Shown piece after piece: positions 1 to 8,343 of a stretch of 64,000 bases of DNA. The stretch comes from Acidiphilium sp. C61. Lineage in GTDB: Bacteria; Pseudomonadota; Alphaproteobacteria; Acetobacterales; Acetobacteraceae. The notes beneath the pieces were generated by a model that was not told the origin of the DNA, made no database searches, and saw only the letters and a program-made list of their open reading frames with translations. The stretch is taken from the NCBI RefSeq assembly GCF_902712915.1, contig NZ_CACTIA010000005.1:620001-684000 (forward strand), in the 5' to 3' direction. The position numbers were made by a program, and so were the translations under genes. The stretch's first letter is position 1, and every line of letters starts with the position of its first letter.

Positions 1-514
1 ACAGCTGATGCGGGCGCAGCGCCCGCAGATCGCGCAGCCACGGCGCGTACCGGGCGAGCGCGGGATCGGCGAGCGCCGCCTCGAGCGCAGTGTCGTCGAT
101 CAGGTTGATCTCGATGGGAAAGAAAACGAGGTTTCCACCGATCGCGGTCGCCCGTTCCGCGATCGACTGGTAGAACGGCCCGGCGGTCGGCACCGTGGCG
201 TCGGCGCTGAAATTGAGCTGCGCAAATGTATGCAGCCGCCCCAGCCCCTGCTCGATCGCCTCGTATCGCGCGATCGCGGCGGCCAGCGCCGCCCCGTCCA
301 GCCCGGCAACCGTTCCGCGCAGCGCTGCCGCGAAGGCGATGGCGTCGGCCTCGAGTCGCGCAAGATCCGCCTCGATCGCCTGGTCCTCGGTCCCACGATA
401 GAGATCGGTCAGGGTCCAGGACGGCAAGGCAAAGGCGGCATCGTTGCCGGCCTCGGGCCGCACCGTCACGCCAGCCATGTCGTCGGGCAGGGCCAGTGGG
501 CGGGTCAGCGTCAT
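1..514 (-). CDS. pepF: Oligoendopeptidase F family protein (M3B peptidase), N-terminal part
   Basis: Reading the minus strand from an ATG at 514 gives 171 open codons that run off the left edge. The start has a good ribosome site (AGGAG seven bases upstream). The N-terminus carries the WTLTDLYRG motif and helical alpha/beta-rich sequence typical of PepF/M3B oligoendopeptidases, cytosolic zinc peptidases that cleave short peptides. The catalytic HExxH region lies outside the window, so activity cannot be judged. It is divergent from rlmJ with about 210 bases between them. Family assignment rests only on the N-terminal third. Confidence 0.7.
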   Translation of the reverse strand, partial: MTLTRPLALPDDMAGVTVRPEAGNDAAFALPSWTLTDLYRGTEDQAIEADLARLEADAIAFAAALRGTVAGLDGAALAAAIARYEAIEQGLGRLHTFAQLNFSADATVPTAGPFYQSIAERATAIGGNLVFFPIEINLIDDTALEAALADPALARYAPWLRDLRALRPHQL

Positions 515-725
515 CGAAAACTCCTCGTGTCAACAATGCGCCAGGTCTGAAACCCGACGGATTTCAGATCCGGGTCCGGGCGTGGCGCGTTCACATTCTC
601 TTTTCCGCCAGCCGGATCGTCCCGCTTTTCTCAACGGCAGTGCCCCAGAGATAGGCCGGAAAATCCACCCGTCAAATGCCAGGCTCTGGCGCGGCCCGCC
701 GCGGGCGACTATCAGCCGGATCGAG

Positions 726-1547
726 ATGAATTACCGCCACGCCTATCACGCCGGCAATGCGGCCGATTGCCTGAAGCACGCCCTGCTGGTCCTGCTGCTG
801 CGCGCGCTGACGCGCAAGGCAAAGCCGCTCTTCGTGCTCGATACCCACGCGGGACTCGGCGCCTACGATCTCGCCGGCCCGGAAGCCGGCCGCACCCGGG
901 AGTGGGAAGGCGGCATCGGCAGGCTTCGCGCCGCTTCGCCCACCGCCCTCGCCGATTATCTCGCGCTGGTGCCGCCTGGCCTTGCCTATCCCGGCTCGCC
1001 CGCGATTGCCCGCGCGCTGCTGCGCCCCGGCGACCGCCTCGCCCTCTGCGAGCTGCACCCCGAGGATGCGGCGGTGCTGAGACGCCGGTTCCGCGGCGAT
1101 CCGCTGGCCCAGGTCCACGCTCGTGACGGCTACGAGGCCGTCTCCGCGCTGCTGCCGCCGGCCGAGCGCCGCGCCCTCGTGCTGATCGATCCGCCCTTCG
1201 AACGCCCCGACGAGTTCGCCATCCTCGCCAGGACGCTCGATGCCGGGCGACGCAAATTCCCCTCCGGCGTGTTCGCGGCCTGGTATCCCGTCAAGCACCG
1301 CGCGCCCGTCCGCGATTTCATGGCCGATATCACCGCCAGAGGCATCCCTGACGTCATTGCCTGCGAGATGCTGCTCCGCCCGGCGATCGACCCGGCGCGG
1401 CTGAACGGCAGCGGCCTGCTGGTGATCAACCCACCCTACGGATTCGAGGCCGCGGCGGCCCCGGTACTGGAAGCGTTGCGCGCCGCGCTGGGCGAGGAAG
1501 AGGCCAGTACCGCCATCATTCGGCTTGCCGGAGAGGACGCAGGATGA
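726..1547 (+). CDS. rlmJ: 23S rRNA (adenine(2030)-N6)-methyltransferase
   Basis: A 273-residue protein beginning MNYRHAYHAGNAADCLKHA, the very conserved N-terminal signature of RlmJ (YhiR family), which methylates A2030 of 23S rRNA using S-adenosylmethionine. The catalytic motif IV appears as LIDPPFE near residue 156 and a GLGAYDL-type SAM region follows FVLDTHAG. An upstream in-frame extension is possible, but family alignment starts at this ATG. The stop overlaps the gpsA start by ATGA, so the two are probably co-translated. Confidence 0.9.
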   Translation: MNYRHAYHAGNAADCLKHALLVLLLRALTRKAKPLFVLDTHAGLGAYDLAGPEAGRTREWEGGIGRLRAASPTALADYLALVPPGLAYPGSPAIARALLRPGDRLALCELHPEDAAVLRRRFRGDPLAQVHARDGYEAVSALLPPAERRALVLIDPPFERPDEFAILARTLDAGRRKFPSGVFAAWYPVKHRAPVRDFMADITARGIPDVIACEMLLRPAIDPARLNGSGLLVINPPYGFEAAAAPVLEALRAALGEEEASTAIIRLAGEDAG

Positions 1548-2509
1548 CACAGCACCCCGAATTCGTCGTGATCGGCGCCGGCGCCTGGGGAGCCGCCCTC
1601 GCCACGCTCTACGCCGCGCAGGGACGGCGGGTGACGCTGGTCGCGCGCGACGCCGCGAAGGCCGCTTCACTGGCCGCTACGCGCGCGACCCCGCATTTGC
1701 CCAGCCTCCGCCTGCCGGACAATCTCGCCATCGCCGCGCGGCCGCCCGAAGCGCCGGTCACGCTTCTCGCGGTGCCGTTCCAGCATTTGCGGGAAACCCT
1801 CGGCCGCCTGCCGCAAGGCAACGGCACGCTGGTTCTCTGCGCCAAAGGAGTGGAGCGCGAAACCGGCGCGCTGGGGCCGGAAATCGCCGCCGAGATGGAA
1901 CCCCGCCGGCCCTGCGCGGTGCTGACAGGCCCGAACTTCGCCCACGAGATCGCCGCCGGCCTGCCGGCAGCGTCCGTACTGGCAATGACCGACGCAACTT
2001 CCCGGCGCGACCTCGTCCAACGCCTCGCGACACCGCGCCTGCGCGTCTATGGCAGCGCCGACCCGATCGGCGCGGCGCTTGGCGGGGCTGCAAAAAACGT
2101 CATCGCGATCGCCGCCGGCGCGGTGATCGGCGCCGGGCTCGGCGAGAACGCGCGCGCGGCGCTGATCACCCGCGGCCTTGCCGAGATCGCCCGCCTCACC
2201 GAAGCCATCGGCGGTGCCGCGGAGACGATTTCGGGCCTCGCCGGGCTGGGAGACCTGATCCTGACCGCAACGGGCGGCGCCAGCCGGAATTACCGCGCCG
2301 GGCTTGCCCTCGGCCGCGGCGAGCGCCCCGCACCGGAGGGCGGCGTGATCGAAGGCCTGGCGACCGCCCCTGCCCTGCTCGCCCGCGCACGGTCGGCCGG
2401 CTGCGAAATGCCCGTCACCGAGGCGGTGGCGGATCTGATCGGTGGCCGCAGCACGCTTGAAGCCAGCATGCGCCGGCTGCTCGGCCGCGCCTTGCGGGAC
2501 GAGCGCTGA
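1544..2509 (+). CDS. gpsA: Glycerol-3-phosphate dehydrogenase [NAD(P)+]
   Basis: A 321-residue cytosolic enzyme that reduces dihydroxyacetone phosphate to sn-glycerol 3-phosphate for phospholipid synthesis. The Rossmann fingerprint GAGAWG is at residues 11-16, the substrate motif TGPNFAHEIA is mid-protein, and the catalytic lysine sits in GAAKNVIAIAAG. The conserved C-terminal GLAGLGDLILTAT helix bundle is present, so the length and all domains are complete. It is translationally coupled to rlmJ through a four-base overlap. The downstream gene is on the opposite strand. Confidence 0.95.
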   Translation: MTQHPEFVVIGAGAWGAALATLYAAQGRRVTLVARDAAKAASLAATRATPHLPSLRLPDNLAIAARPPEAPVTLLAVPFQHLRETLGRLPQGNGTLVLCAKGVERETGALGPEIAAEMEPRRPCAVLTGPNFAHEIAAGLPAASVLAMTDATSRRDLVQRLATPRLRVYGSADPIGAALGGAAKNVIAIAAGAVIGAGLGENARAALITRGLAEIARLTEAIGGAAETISGLAGLGDLILTATGGASRNYRAGLALGRGERPAPEGGVIEGLATAPALLARARSAGCEMPVTEAVADLIGGRSTLEASMRRLLGRALRDER

Positions 2510-2515
2510 GCCGCG

Positions 2516-3223
2516 TCAGACGCCGAATTCGGCAGCCAGCGCCTCGACCGAGTCGACGACGATCTCCCACGGCCCGGACGGGTTGGCGCGATCGCCGGTG
2601 GCGGCGCCGAATTCGAGCGGGCGGCTGATGAACGCCGTCCGCAAGCCGAAACTCGACGCGGCCGCGAGATCGTCGTTATGCGCGGCGGCCAGCATCACCT
2701 CATGCGGCGCGAGACCGAGATAGTCGCAGGCCCCGAGATAGACCTCGGCATCGGGCTTGTAGTGGCGGAAAATATCCGATCCGAAGGTGACATCCCAGGG
2801 GAAACCGTTGCGCCGCGCGAGCGAGACCTGCAGCGCGACATGTCCGTTCGAAAGCGGGCCGATGATTACCGCCTGCCGCAGCCGTGTGAGCCCGGCGACC
2901 GTGTCCGGCCACGGCGCCAGCCGGTGCCACAGCTTGACGAGGTGCTCGCAATCGGCGTCCTCCAGCGGACCGAAGCCGTGCCGCCGGGCCAGATCGACGA
3001 TTGCATCGCGGTGCAGGTCATCGAGCAGGGTCCACGGGATGGCGCCGCGGCGAACCCGGTCCATCGAGGGGCGATAGGTCCGGCGCCAGGCATCGGCAAT
3101 CTCGGCCCAGTCCGCATTGCGGCCGCGCGCGGAACCGAATGCGGTCAGGCCGGCGATGACGCTGCCGCGCCAGTCGACCAGCGTGCCGAAGACATCGAAC
3201 AGGACGGCGCGGGGCTGGGCCAT
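2516..3223 (-). CDS. Haloacid dehalogenase type II (HAD superfamily)
   Basis: A 235-residue protein starting MAQPRAVLFDVFGTLVDWRG, which contains the HAD nucleophile aspartate (FDVFGTL, about residue 10) in the sequence form typical of (S)-2-haloacid dehalogenases. The GPLSNGH motif II, the FRHYKPDAEVY lysine motif III and a HNDDLAAA acidic motif IV follow in order. The family hydrolyses 2-haloalkanoic acids, although many homologues have other or unknown substrates. It converges with gpsA (six bases apart) and precedes a small membrane-protein gene on the same strand. Confidence 0.82.
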   Translation of the reverse strand: MAQPRAVLFDVFGTLVDWRGSVIAGLTAFGSARGRNADWAEIADAWRRTYRPSMDRVRRGAIPWTLLDDLHRDAIVDLARRHGFGPLEDADCEHLVKLWHRLAPWPDTVAGLTRLRQAVIIGPLSNGHVALQVSLARRNGFPWDVTFGSDIFRHYKPDAEVYLGACDYLGLAPHEVMLAAAHNDDLAAASSFGLRTAFISRPLEFGAATGDRANPSGPWEIVVDSVEALAAEFGV

Positions 3224-3228
3224 GCGCG

Positions 3229-3414
3229 TCAGCCGGTCACGATCAGGATGACGACGAGCGCCACGGCGACGGCCTGCAGGCCGACGCGCCAGCGCATCAG
3301 CCGGTTTTGCCGGCGCGGGTCCGCACCGCGGGTCATGCCGACGGCACCCGCCAGCAGCACGGCAACCACCGCGATCATGTCGACACCAAGCACAATCAAG
3401 AGAATATCACGCAT
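3229..3414 (-). CDS. Twin-transmembrane HIG1-domain-like small protein
   Basis: A 61-residue protein beginning MRDILLIVLGVDMI. It has two hydrophobic helices (about residues 3-23 and 42-60) joined by a basic loop (MTRGADPRRQNRLMRWRV). This is the pattern of bacterial HIG1/hypoxia-induced 'twin transmembrane' proteins, which in characterised alphaproteobacteria associate with cytochrome oxidase. An in-frame ATG three codons upstream (3423) is an alternative start. It lies five bases upstream of the haloacid dehalogenase gene and may share its transcript. The family assignment comes from topology and loop pattern. Confidence 0.7.
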   Translation of the reverse strand: MRDILLIVLGVDMIAVVAVLLAGAVGMTRGADPRRQNRLMRWRVGLQAVAVALVVILIVTG

Positions 3415-3457
3415 GACGAACATATAATGGGCGAAACCCGATGCCGATAGGGGGGCA

Positions 3458-5848
3458 GTGTTGACATCGGCCGCAATGACCCGTTTCTCCCGAACCATGG
3501 TTCGCGTCCTGACGCTCGTCATCCCGTTCCTCGCCATGCTCGTCGCCGCGATGCCGCAGGCCACGGCGGGAAGCGTCGCGCCCGCTGCCGGCCGGAGTGC
3601 AGCCGTCACGACTGCCGCCCCGGCCGCGCTCGCGCCGGCGCAGATCAACGCCGCGATCACCACGCTGCAGAACCCCGCACAGCGCAACGCCCTCATTGCG
3701 ACACTCAAGGCGATGAAGGCAGGCAAGGCCGCGAGCCCCGCGCCCGTCGCGGCGGCGCTCGGCCTTGGCATCACCCAGAGGGCAGAAGCCTGGACGAAAC
3801 AGACCCTGCAGGGCGTGGGCCGGGCGCTGAGCGATGCCACCGACGTGTCGCTGATCTGGCACTGGATCACGTTCGTCGCGACCGATTCCTGGCTCCGCCA
3901 TACCGTGCTGAAGGCCTCCTGGCGCCTCGCCGTGGTCCTTGCCACATGCCTCGCGCTGGAATTTATCACCCGTCGGGCCTTGCTGAAGCCGCGCACGCGG
4001 CTCGAGCGCGGGCCAGCCAGCGCACGCGGTGGCGACAAGCCCGACGCGCCGAAAGCCAATGCCGGCATCGCCGCGGCGGAAGCCGGCGAAACCGAACACC
4101 GTCGCCGACGCCAGCCGCTGCGGCACTGGCTGCGCCGGGTTCCGCGCGCGCTTGCCCATTTCGGCCTCGAACTGGCACCCGTTCTCGTCTTCGCGCTGGC
4201 CGGCTTCGCCCTCATTTCGAGCGACATCGCCGACGACCGGGTCTCCCGCCTCGTCATCATCGCCGCGCTGGAAGCCTATATCGTCTCGCGCATCGCCATG
4301 GAGTGCCTGCGGCTGCTGTTTGCCCCGCATGCGCCGGAACTCCGGCTGACCGGCCTTGACGATGCGCGCGCGCGGTGGATCGATCGCTGGCTGCGCACGA
4401 TCGTCGGCACGATCGCCTTCGGCTACGCCGCGATCGCGACCGGCGGCCTGTTCGGGCTTTATCCGGCGGCCAGCAGGGTGCTGATCAAGATCGTCTCGCT
4501 GGCGGTGCATCTGATGCTGGCGGTGATGATCCTGCAGGCGCGGAGGCCGGTCGCGGCCTTCATCCGCGGCGAGACCGCCACCACCGGGTTCACCGCGGCG
4601 CTGCGCGTCGGGTTCGCGCACACCTGGCACATACTCGCACTCTTCTACGTGATCGCCCTTTGGGTCGCCTGGGCGATCGGCATCCCGCACGCTTTCTTCA
4701 TCATGCTCCGCATCGTGATCGTGCTCGGCCTGGTGACCATCATCGCGCGCGGAATCGCGGCGAGCATCGCCTCCGCCCTCGATCATGCGTTCGACGAGCG
4801 CGGCACGCTGCGCGCCCGGCATCCCGGCATGCACGCAAGGCTGCGGACCTATCTGCCGGTGCTCAAGCTGGGGGCGGCGGCGCTCGTCGCCGGGCTTGGC
4901 CTGCTGGTCACCCTGCAGCTCTGGGGCATCGGCGTGTTCGCGTGGTTCGCGGGAACCACGATCGGCCGGCAGATCGCCTCCGCCATCATCACCATCGCGA
5001 CCGCGATTCTCGCCGCGCTCATCGTCTGGGAAGCCGCGAACGCGGCGCTGGAGGCGCATGCCGAACGGCTGGAGCGTCAGGGCCGCGCCGGCCGTGCCGC
5101 GCGCTACCGCACGGTGATGCCGATGCTGCGCTCCACGCTCATGGGGGCGATCCTCGTGGTGGTGACACTGGTGGTGCTCGATACGATCGGCGTCAATGTG
5201 ACCCTGCTGCTCGGCGGCCTGTCCATCTTTGGCCTTGCCATCGGCTTCGGCTCGCAGAAGCTGGTGCAGGACATCATCACCGGCCTGTTCCTGCTGCTCG
5301 AAGACGCCGTGCAGGTCGGCGACTGGGTGACCCTCGCGGGCGTCTCCGGCAGCGTCGAGAAACTCTCGATCCGCACGATCCGGCTGCGCGCCGGCGACGG
5401 CTCGCTCAACGTCATCCCGTTCAGCGCGGTCAGCACGGTGTCCAATTTCTCGCGGGAATTCTCCTTCGCGCCGATCAGCGTCGGCGTCGCCTACAAGGAA
5501 GACATCGATCGGGTCTTCCAGGTGATCCGCGACGAATTCGCGACCATGCGCGCCAATCCGGACTGGGCGCCGAACATCCTCGGCGACATCGAGCTGTGGG
5601 GGCTCGACCAATTCGGCGCCTCCTCGCTCGACATCGTCGGCCGGATGCGCACCCCGGCCGGACAGCAGCATGCGGTGCGCCGCGAATTCAACCGCAGACT
5701 GAAGAACCGCTTCGACGCCGAGGGGATCGAGATTCCCTTCCCCTATCAGCGGCTCACCATCGATCCCGCCGAATTCCGCGCCGCATTCGGTACGCCCCCG
5801 CGTCAGGCCAGCCCGCCACCCCCCGACCCCGCGCCAGGGAATGGCTGA
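3458..5848 (+). CDS. Large mechanosensitive ion channel family protein (MscS type)
   Basis: A 796-residue inner-membrane protein. It opens with a signal peptide (TLVIPFLAMLVAAMPQATAG), a periplasmic stretch and then many hydrophobic helices across residues 140-600. The MscS core follows: the pore helix region LLLGGLSIFGLAIGFGSQKL, then QDIITGLFLLLEDAVQVGDW, the beta domain and an alpha/beta C-terminal cage. MscS channels release solutes on hypo-osmotic shock; long paralogues like this resemble MscK or MscM in architecture. The GTG start is preceded by a G-rich ribosome site; ATG at 3476 is an alternative. A proline-rich tail ends the protein. Confidence 0.88.
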   Translation: MLTSAAMTRFSRTMVRVLTLVIPFLAMLVAAMPQATAGSVAPAAGRSAAVTTAAPAALAPAQINAAITTLQNPAQRNALIATLKAMKAGKAASPAPVAAALGLGITQRAEAWTKQTLQGVGRALSDATDVSLIWHWITFVATDSWLRHTVLKASWRLAVVLATCLALEFITRRALLKPRTRLERGPASARGGDKPDAPKANAGIAAAEAGETEHRRRRQPLRHWLRRVPRALAHFGLELAPVLVFALAGFALISSDIADDRVSRLVIIAALEAYIVSRIAMECLRLLFAPHAPELRLTGLDDARARWIDRWLRTIVGTIAFGYAAIATGGLFGLYPAASRVLIKIVSLAVHLMLAVMILQARRPVAAFIRGETATTGFTAALRVGFAHTWHILALFYVIALWVAWAIGIPHAFFIMLRIVIVLGLVTIIARGIAASIASALDHAFDERGTLRARHPGMHARLRTYLPVLKLGAAALVAGLGLLVTLQLWGIGVFAWFAGTTIGRQIASAIITIATAILAALIVWEAANAALEAHAERLERQGRAGRAARYRTVMPMLRSTLMGAILVVVTLVVLDTIGVNVTLLLGGLSIFGLAIGFGSQKLVQDIITGLFLLLEDAVQVGDWVTLAGVSGSVEKLSIRTIRLRAGDGSLNVIPFSAVSTVSNFSREFSFAPISVGVAYKEDIDRVFQVIRDEFATMRANPDWAPNILGDIELWGLDQFGASSLDIVGRMRTPAGQQHAVRREFNRRLKNRFDAEGIEIPFPYQRLTIDPAEFRAAFGTPPRQASPPPPDPAPGNG

Positions 5849-5900
5849 GTTTACCTCCGCGTGACCTGTTACCCGTCCGGGAACGTGTTATTTCTGGCAT

Positions 5901-6626
5901 ATGGATCCTGTTGGCACCCGCAGTGAACTCGGCCTGAACCTCGCCGCCGAAGGCTTTGCCTTTCTGCCGGGGGTTGCCCTTGACCGGATGCTCCCCGCCG
6001 AGGCCATTGCCCCTGCCGCGTGGGAGGCCTTCGCGTCGAGCTGGGACGCAATGCCGATTGATCAATACATGGCTGATGGCGGCCGCTACCGCCGCCGCCG
6101 CTTCGGCGTGTTCACCGCGGTGCCGGACCAGCCCATCCGCCGCGCCGCGCATCAGCCGCATTTCCAGACCCGCGAATACAACGCCCTGAATGGCGGGGTG
6201 GAGCGCTGGTTCGAGCCGATCCCCGACATCATCGCCAATGGCGACACGTTTCAGGCCCTGCTCGGCTTCACCCGATCCCTCTTCGAGGAACGAACGGGCA
6301 GCATCGCCTGGCATATCGAGGCGCACCAATTCAGGATCGAGGCGAATCCCGATGGCGCCGGCCTGCCCACGCCGGAGGGCATGCACCGCGACGGCGTGGA
6401 TTTCGTTCTGGTCCTGATGGTCCGCCGCGAAAACATCGAGCAGGGCACCACAACGATCCACGACCTGCACGGCAACGATCTCGGCAGCTTCACCCTGACG
6501 GCAGCGCGAGATGCGGCCCTGGTTGACGACCAGCGGGTGTTTCACGGCGTGACGCCGGTCATCCCGCTCGACCCTGCGCGGGCCGCTTTCCGCGACGTGC
6601 TGGTCCTGACCTACCGAAGGGTCTGA
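5901..6626 (+). CDS. 2-oxoglutarate/Fe(II) dioxygenase family protein
   Basis: A 241-residue protein matching the PF10014-type (BsmA/isoleucine dioxygenase-like) family: RRRRFGVF, an HxD iron motif at His162-Asp164 (MHRDGVDF), and a distal His215 in RVFHGVTPV followed by an arginine-bearing C-terminal strand (LVLTYRR). Members hydroxylate free L-amino acids such as isoleucine, leucine or methionine; the substrate here cannot be read from sequence. It stands alone between the mechanosensitive channel gene and the convergent cysteine synthase gene, with no obvious operon partner. Confidence 0.8.
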   Translation: MDPVGTRSELGLNLAAEGFAFLPGVALDRMLPAEAIAPAAWEAFASSWDAMPIDQYMADGGRYRRRRFGVFTAVPDQPIRRAAHQPHFQTREYNALNGGVERWFEPIPDIIANGDTFQALLGFTRSLFEERTGSIAWHIEAHQFRIEANPDGAGLPTPEGMHRDGVDFVLVLMVRRENIEQGTTTIHDLHGNDLGSFTLTAARDAALVDDQRVFHGVTPVIPLDPARAAFRDVLVLTYRRV

Positions 6627-6750
6627 TCCGCCGCCTCACGCAATTGCGGCGTGCGATCTGGCGGGCCGGTCATCGCCGGTTTCCTGCCCGCATGGGGCGC
6701 TGCGTGAAGCCCCCTGCGGTTCAGCCAGCCAGCAAGACGTCAATCGTCGT

Positions 6751-7758
6751 TCAGGTGATCCAGGGCGGTGTCGGCAGATTTTTGCTCCGCAGGAATTCCG
6801 GGTTGAAGAGCTTCGACTGATAGCGCGATGCACCATCGCACAGGATGGTGACGATCGTATGGCCCGGTCCCATCTCGCGGGCAACGCGAATTGCCGCGGC
6901 GACGTTGATCCCGGCGGAACCGCCGATGGAAAGCCCCTCATGGATCATCAGGTCGTAAACCTGTTCAAGCATCTCCGTATCGGGCACGCGCACCGCATCA
7001 TCGATCGGCGCGCCTTCCAGATTGGCGGTGACCCGGCCCTGGCCGATCCCCTCGGAAATCGACGAGCCTTCCGCCACGATCTCGCCGGTCTTGATCCATG
7101 AATGCAGCGCGCTGCCCTCGGGATCGGCGAGGACGATCCGCACGGCCGGATCATGCGCCTTCAGCGCCATGGCGACGCCGGCCAGCGTACCGCCGGTACC
7201 GCAAGCACAGGTGAAGGCATCGATTCGTCCCCCGGTCTGCGCCCAGATTTCCGGCCCCGTCGTGCGACGATGGCCCTCGCGATTGGCGGTGTTGTCGAAC
7301 TGGTTTGCCCAGCAGCCGCCCACCTCCTCGGCGATGCGCCGCGAGACGTGCACGTAATTGCCCGGATCGCGATAGGGCTTTGCCGGCACGAGGCGCAGAT
7401 CGGCGCCGATCATCTGCAGGAAGTCCTTCTTCTCCTGGCTCTGCGTCTCCGGCATCACGACGATGCTGCGATAGCCGCGGGCATTGGCGACCAGCGTTAG
7501 CCCAATTCCGGTATTGCCGGCAGTTCCCTCGACGATAATACCCGGCTTGCCCGGCGTGAGCAGGCCGCGCGCCTCGGCATCCTCGATGATCGCGAGCGCC
7601 GCTCGATCCTTTACCGACCCGCCCGGATTCATGAATTCGGCCTTGCCGAGAATCTCGCACCCGGTCGCCTCCGAGGCGCGGCGCAGCCGGATCAGGGGCG
7701 TATTGCCAATGGCGCCGACAAATCCGTCGGCGATCGAGGTCGCTGCTTGCAGTGTCAC
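6751..7758 (-). CDS. cysK: Cysteine synthase A (O-acetylserine sulfhydrylase)
   Basis: A 335-residue PLP enzyme forming L-cysteine from O-acetylserine and sulfide. The PLP lysine is Lys50 in NPGGSVKDRAAL. The substrate-binding GTAGNTG loop and the phosphate-binding CGTGGTLAG loop are intact, as is the GGSAGINVAAAI region near the C-terminus. The start chosen is GTG at 7758 with GGGAGA upstream, because the long open frame further upstream has no family homology. It is slightly longer at the C-terminus (SKLFNPEFL...) than E. coli CysK, as in other alphaproteobacterial versions. It is divergent from the rhodanese gene. Confidence 0.92.
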   Translation of the reverse strand: MTLQAATSIADGFVGAIGNTPLIRLRRASEATGCEILGKAEFMNPGGSVKDRAALAIIEDAEARGLLTPGKPGIIVEGTAGNTGIGLTLVANARGYRSIVVMPETQSQEKKDFLQMIGADLRLVPAKPYRDPGNYVHVSRRIAEEVGGCWANQFDNTANREGHRRTTGPEIWAQTGGRIDAFTCACGTGGTLAGVAMALKAHDPAVRIVLADPEGSALHSWIKTGEIVAEGSSISEGIGQGRVTANLEGAPIDDAVRVPDTEMLEQVYDLMIHEGLSIGGSAGINVAAAIRVAREMGPGHTIVTILCDGASRYQSKLFNPEFLRSKNLPTPPWIT

Positions 7759-7851
7759 GCTGTTCTGTCTCCCGTGTAACCGTCTTGCATCAGATCCGGC
7801 CGTCGGACAACAATGCCGCAACGCTATAACCGTGATGATCCGGAGGAAGAT

Positions 7852-8262
7852 ATGGTTGACGATGTGGCTCCGAAACAGGTGTGGGAAGCGCTGATGAGCA
7901 ACCCGGATGCCATGCTGTGCGACGTGCGGACCAGCGCGGAATGGACCTTTGTCGGCCTTCCTGACCTGTCCCAGGCCGGCAAGCAGATCGTGCCGATCGA
8001 GTTGCAGAGCTTTCCGAGCATGCAGCACAACCCGCGTTTCCTCGACGAGATGCGGGGCGCCGGGCTGCGGCCGGAGCACCATGTGTATTTCATCTGCCGC
8101 AGCGGCGGGCGCAGCATGGCTGCCGCACGCATCGCGCAGGAGCACGGTTTCCCGCATGTCTACAACGTGCGGGACGGGTTCGAGGGCCCGCACGACCAGC
8201 GCGGCCATCGCGGCCTCGTCGCCGGCTGGAAACATGACGGGCTGCCCTGGGTGCAGAAATAG
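7852..8262 (+). CDS. Rhodanese-like domain protein
   Basis: A 136-residue single-domain rhodanese. It has DVRTSAEW near residue 24 and the active-site loop with Cys82 in ICRSGGRS. The ATG at 7852 was chosen because a strong GGAGG site lies just upstream; another in-frame ATG at 7813 lacks one. Rhodanese domains move sulfane sulfur between donors and acceptors. Divergence from cysteine synthase (about 90 bases) is consistent with a role in sulfur metabolism, but the physiological acceptor is unknown. Confidence 0.85.
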   Translation: MVDDVAPKQVWEALMSNPDAMLCDVRTSAEWTFVGLPDLSQAGKQIVPIELQSFPSMQHNPRFLDEMRGAGLRPEHHVYFICRSGGRSMAAARIAQEHGFPHVYNVRDGFEGPHDQRGHRGLVAGWKHDGLPWVQK

Positions 8263-8343
8263 GCGCCGCTCCACCCCGGCAAGGAGGCTGACCTGCGCGG
8301 GACGGGCTGGAAAACCGTCCTGCCCTGCCGGCATTCAGGACGG

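Noticed and set aside
3407..5671. A 754-codon open frame antisense to the mechanosensitive channel gene
   Set aside because: Composition is Arg/Asp/His-rich and repetitive with no recognisable domain, as expected from the complement of a GC-rich gene; the opposite strand has a clear MscS protein.
6627..6750. A terminator between the convergent dioxygenase and cysteine synthase genes
   Set aside because: Short GC-rich inverted repeats exist, but none has a T-run on either strand.
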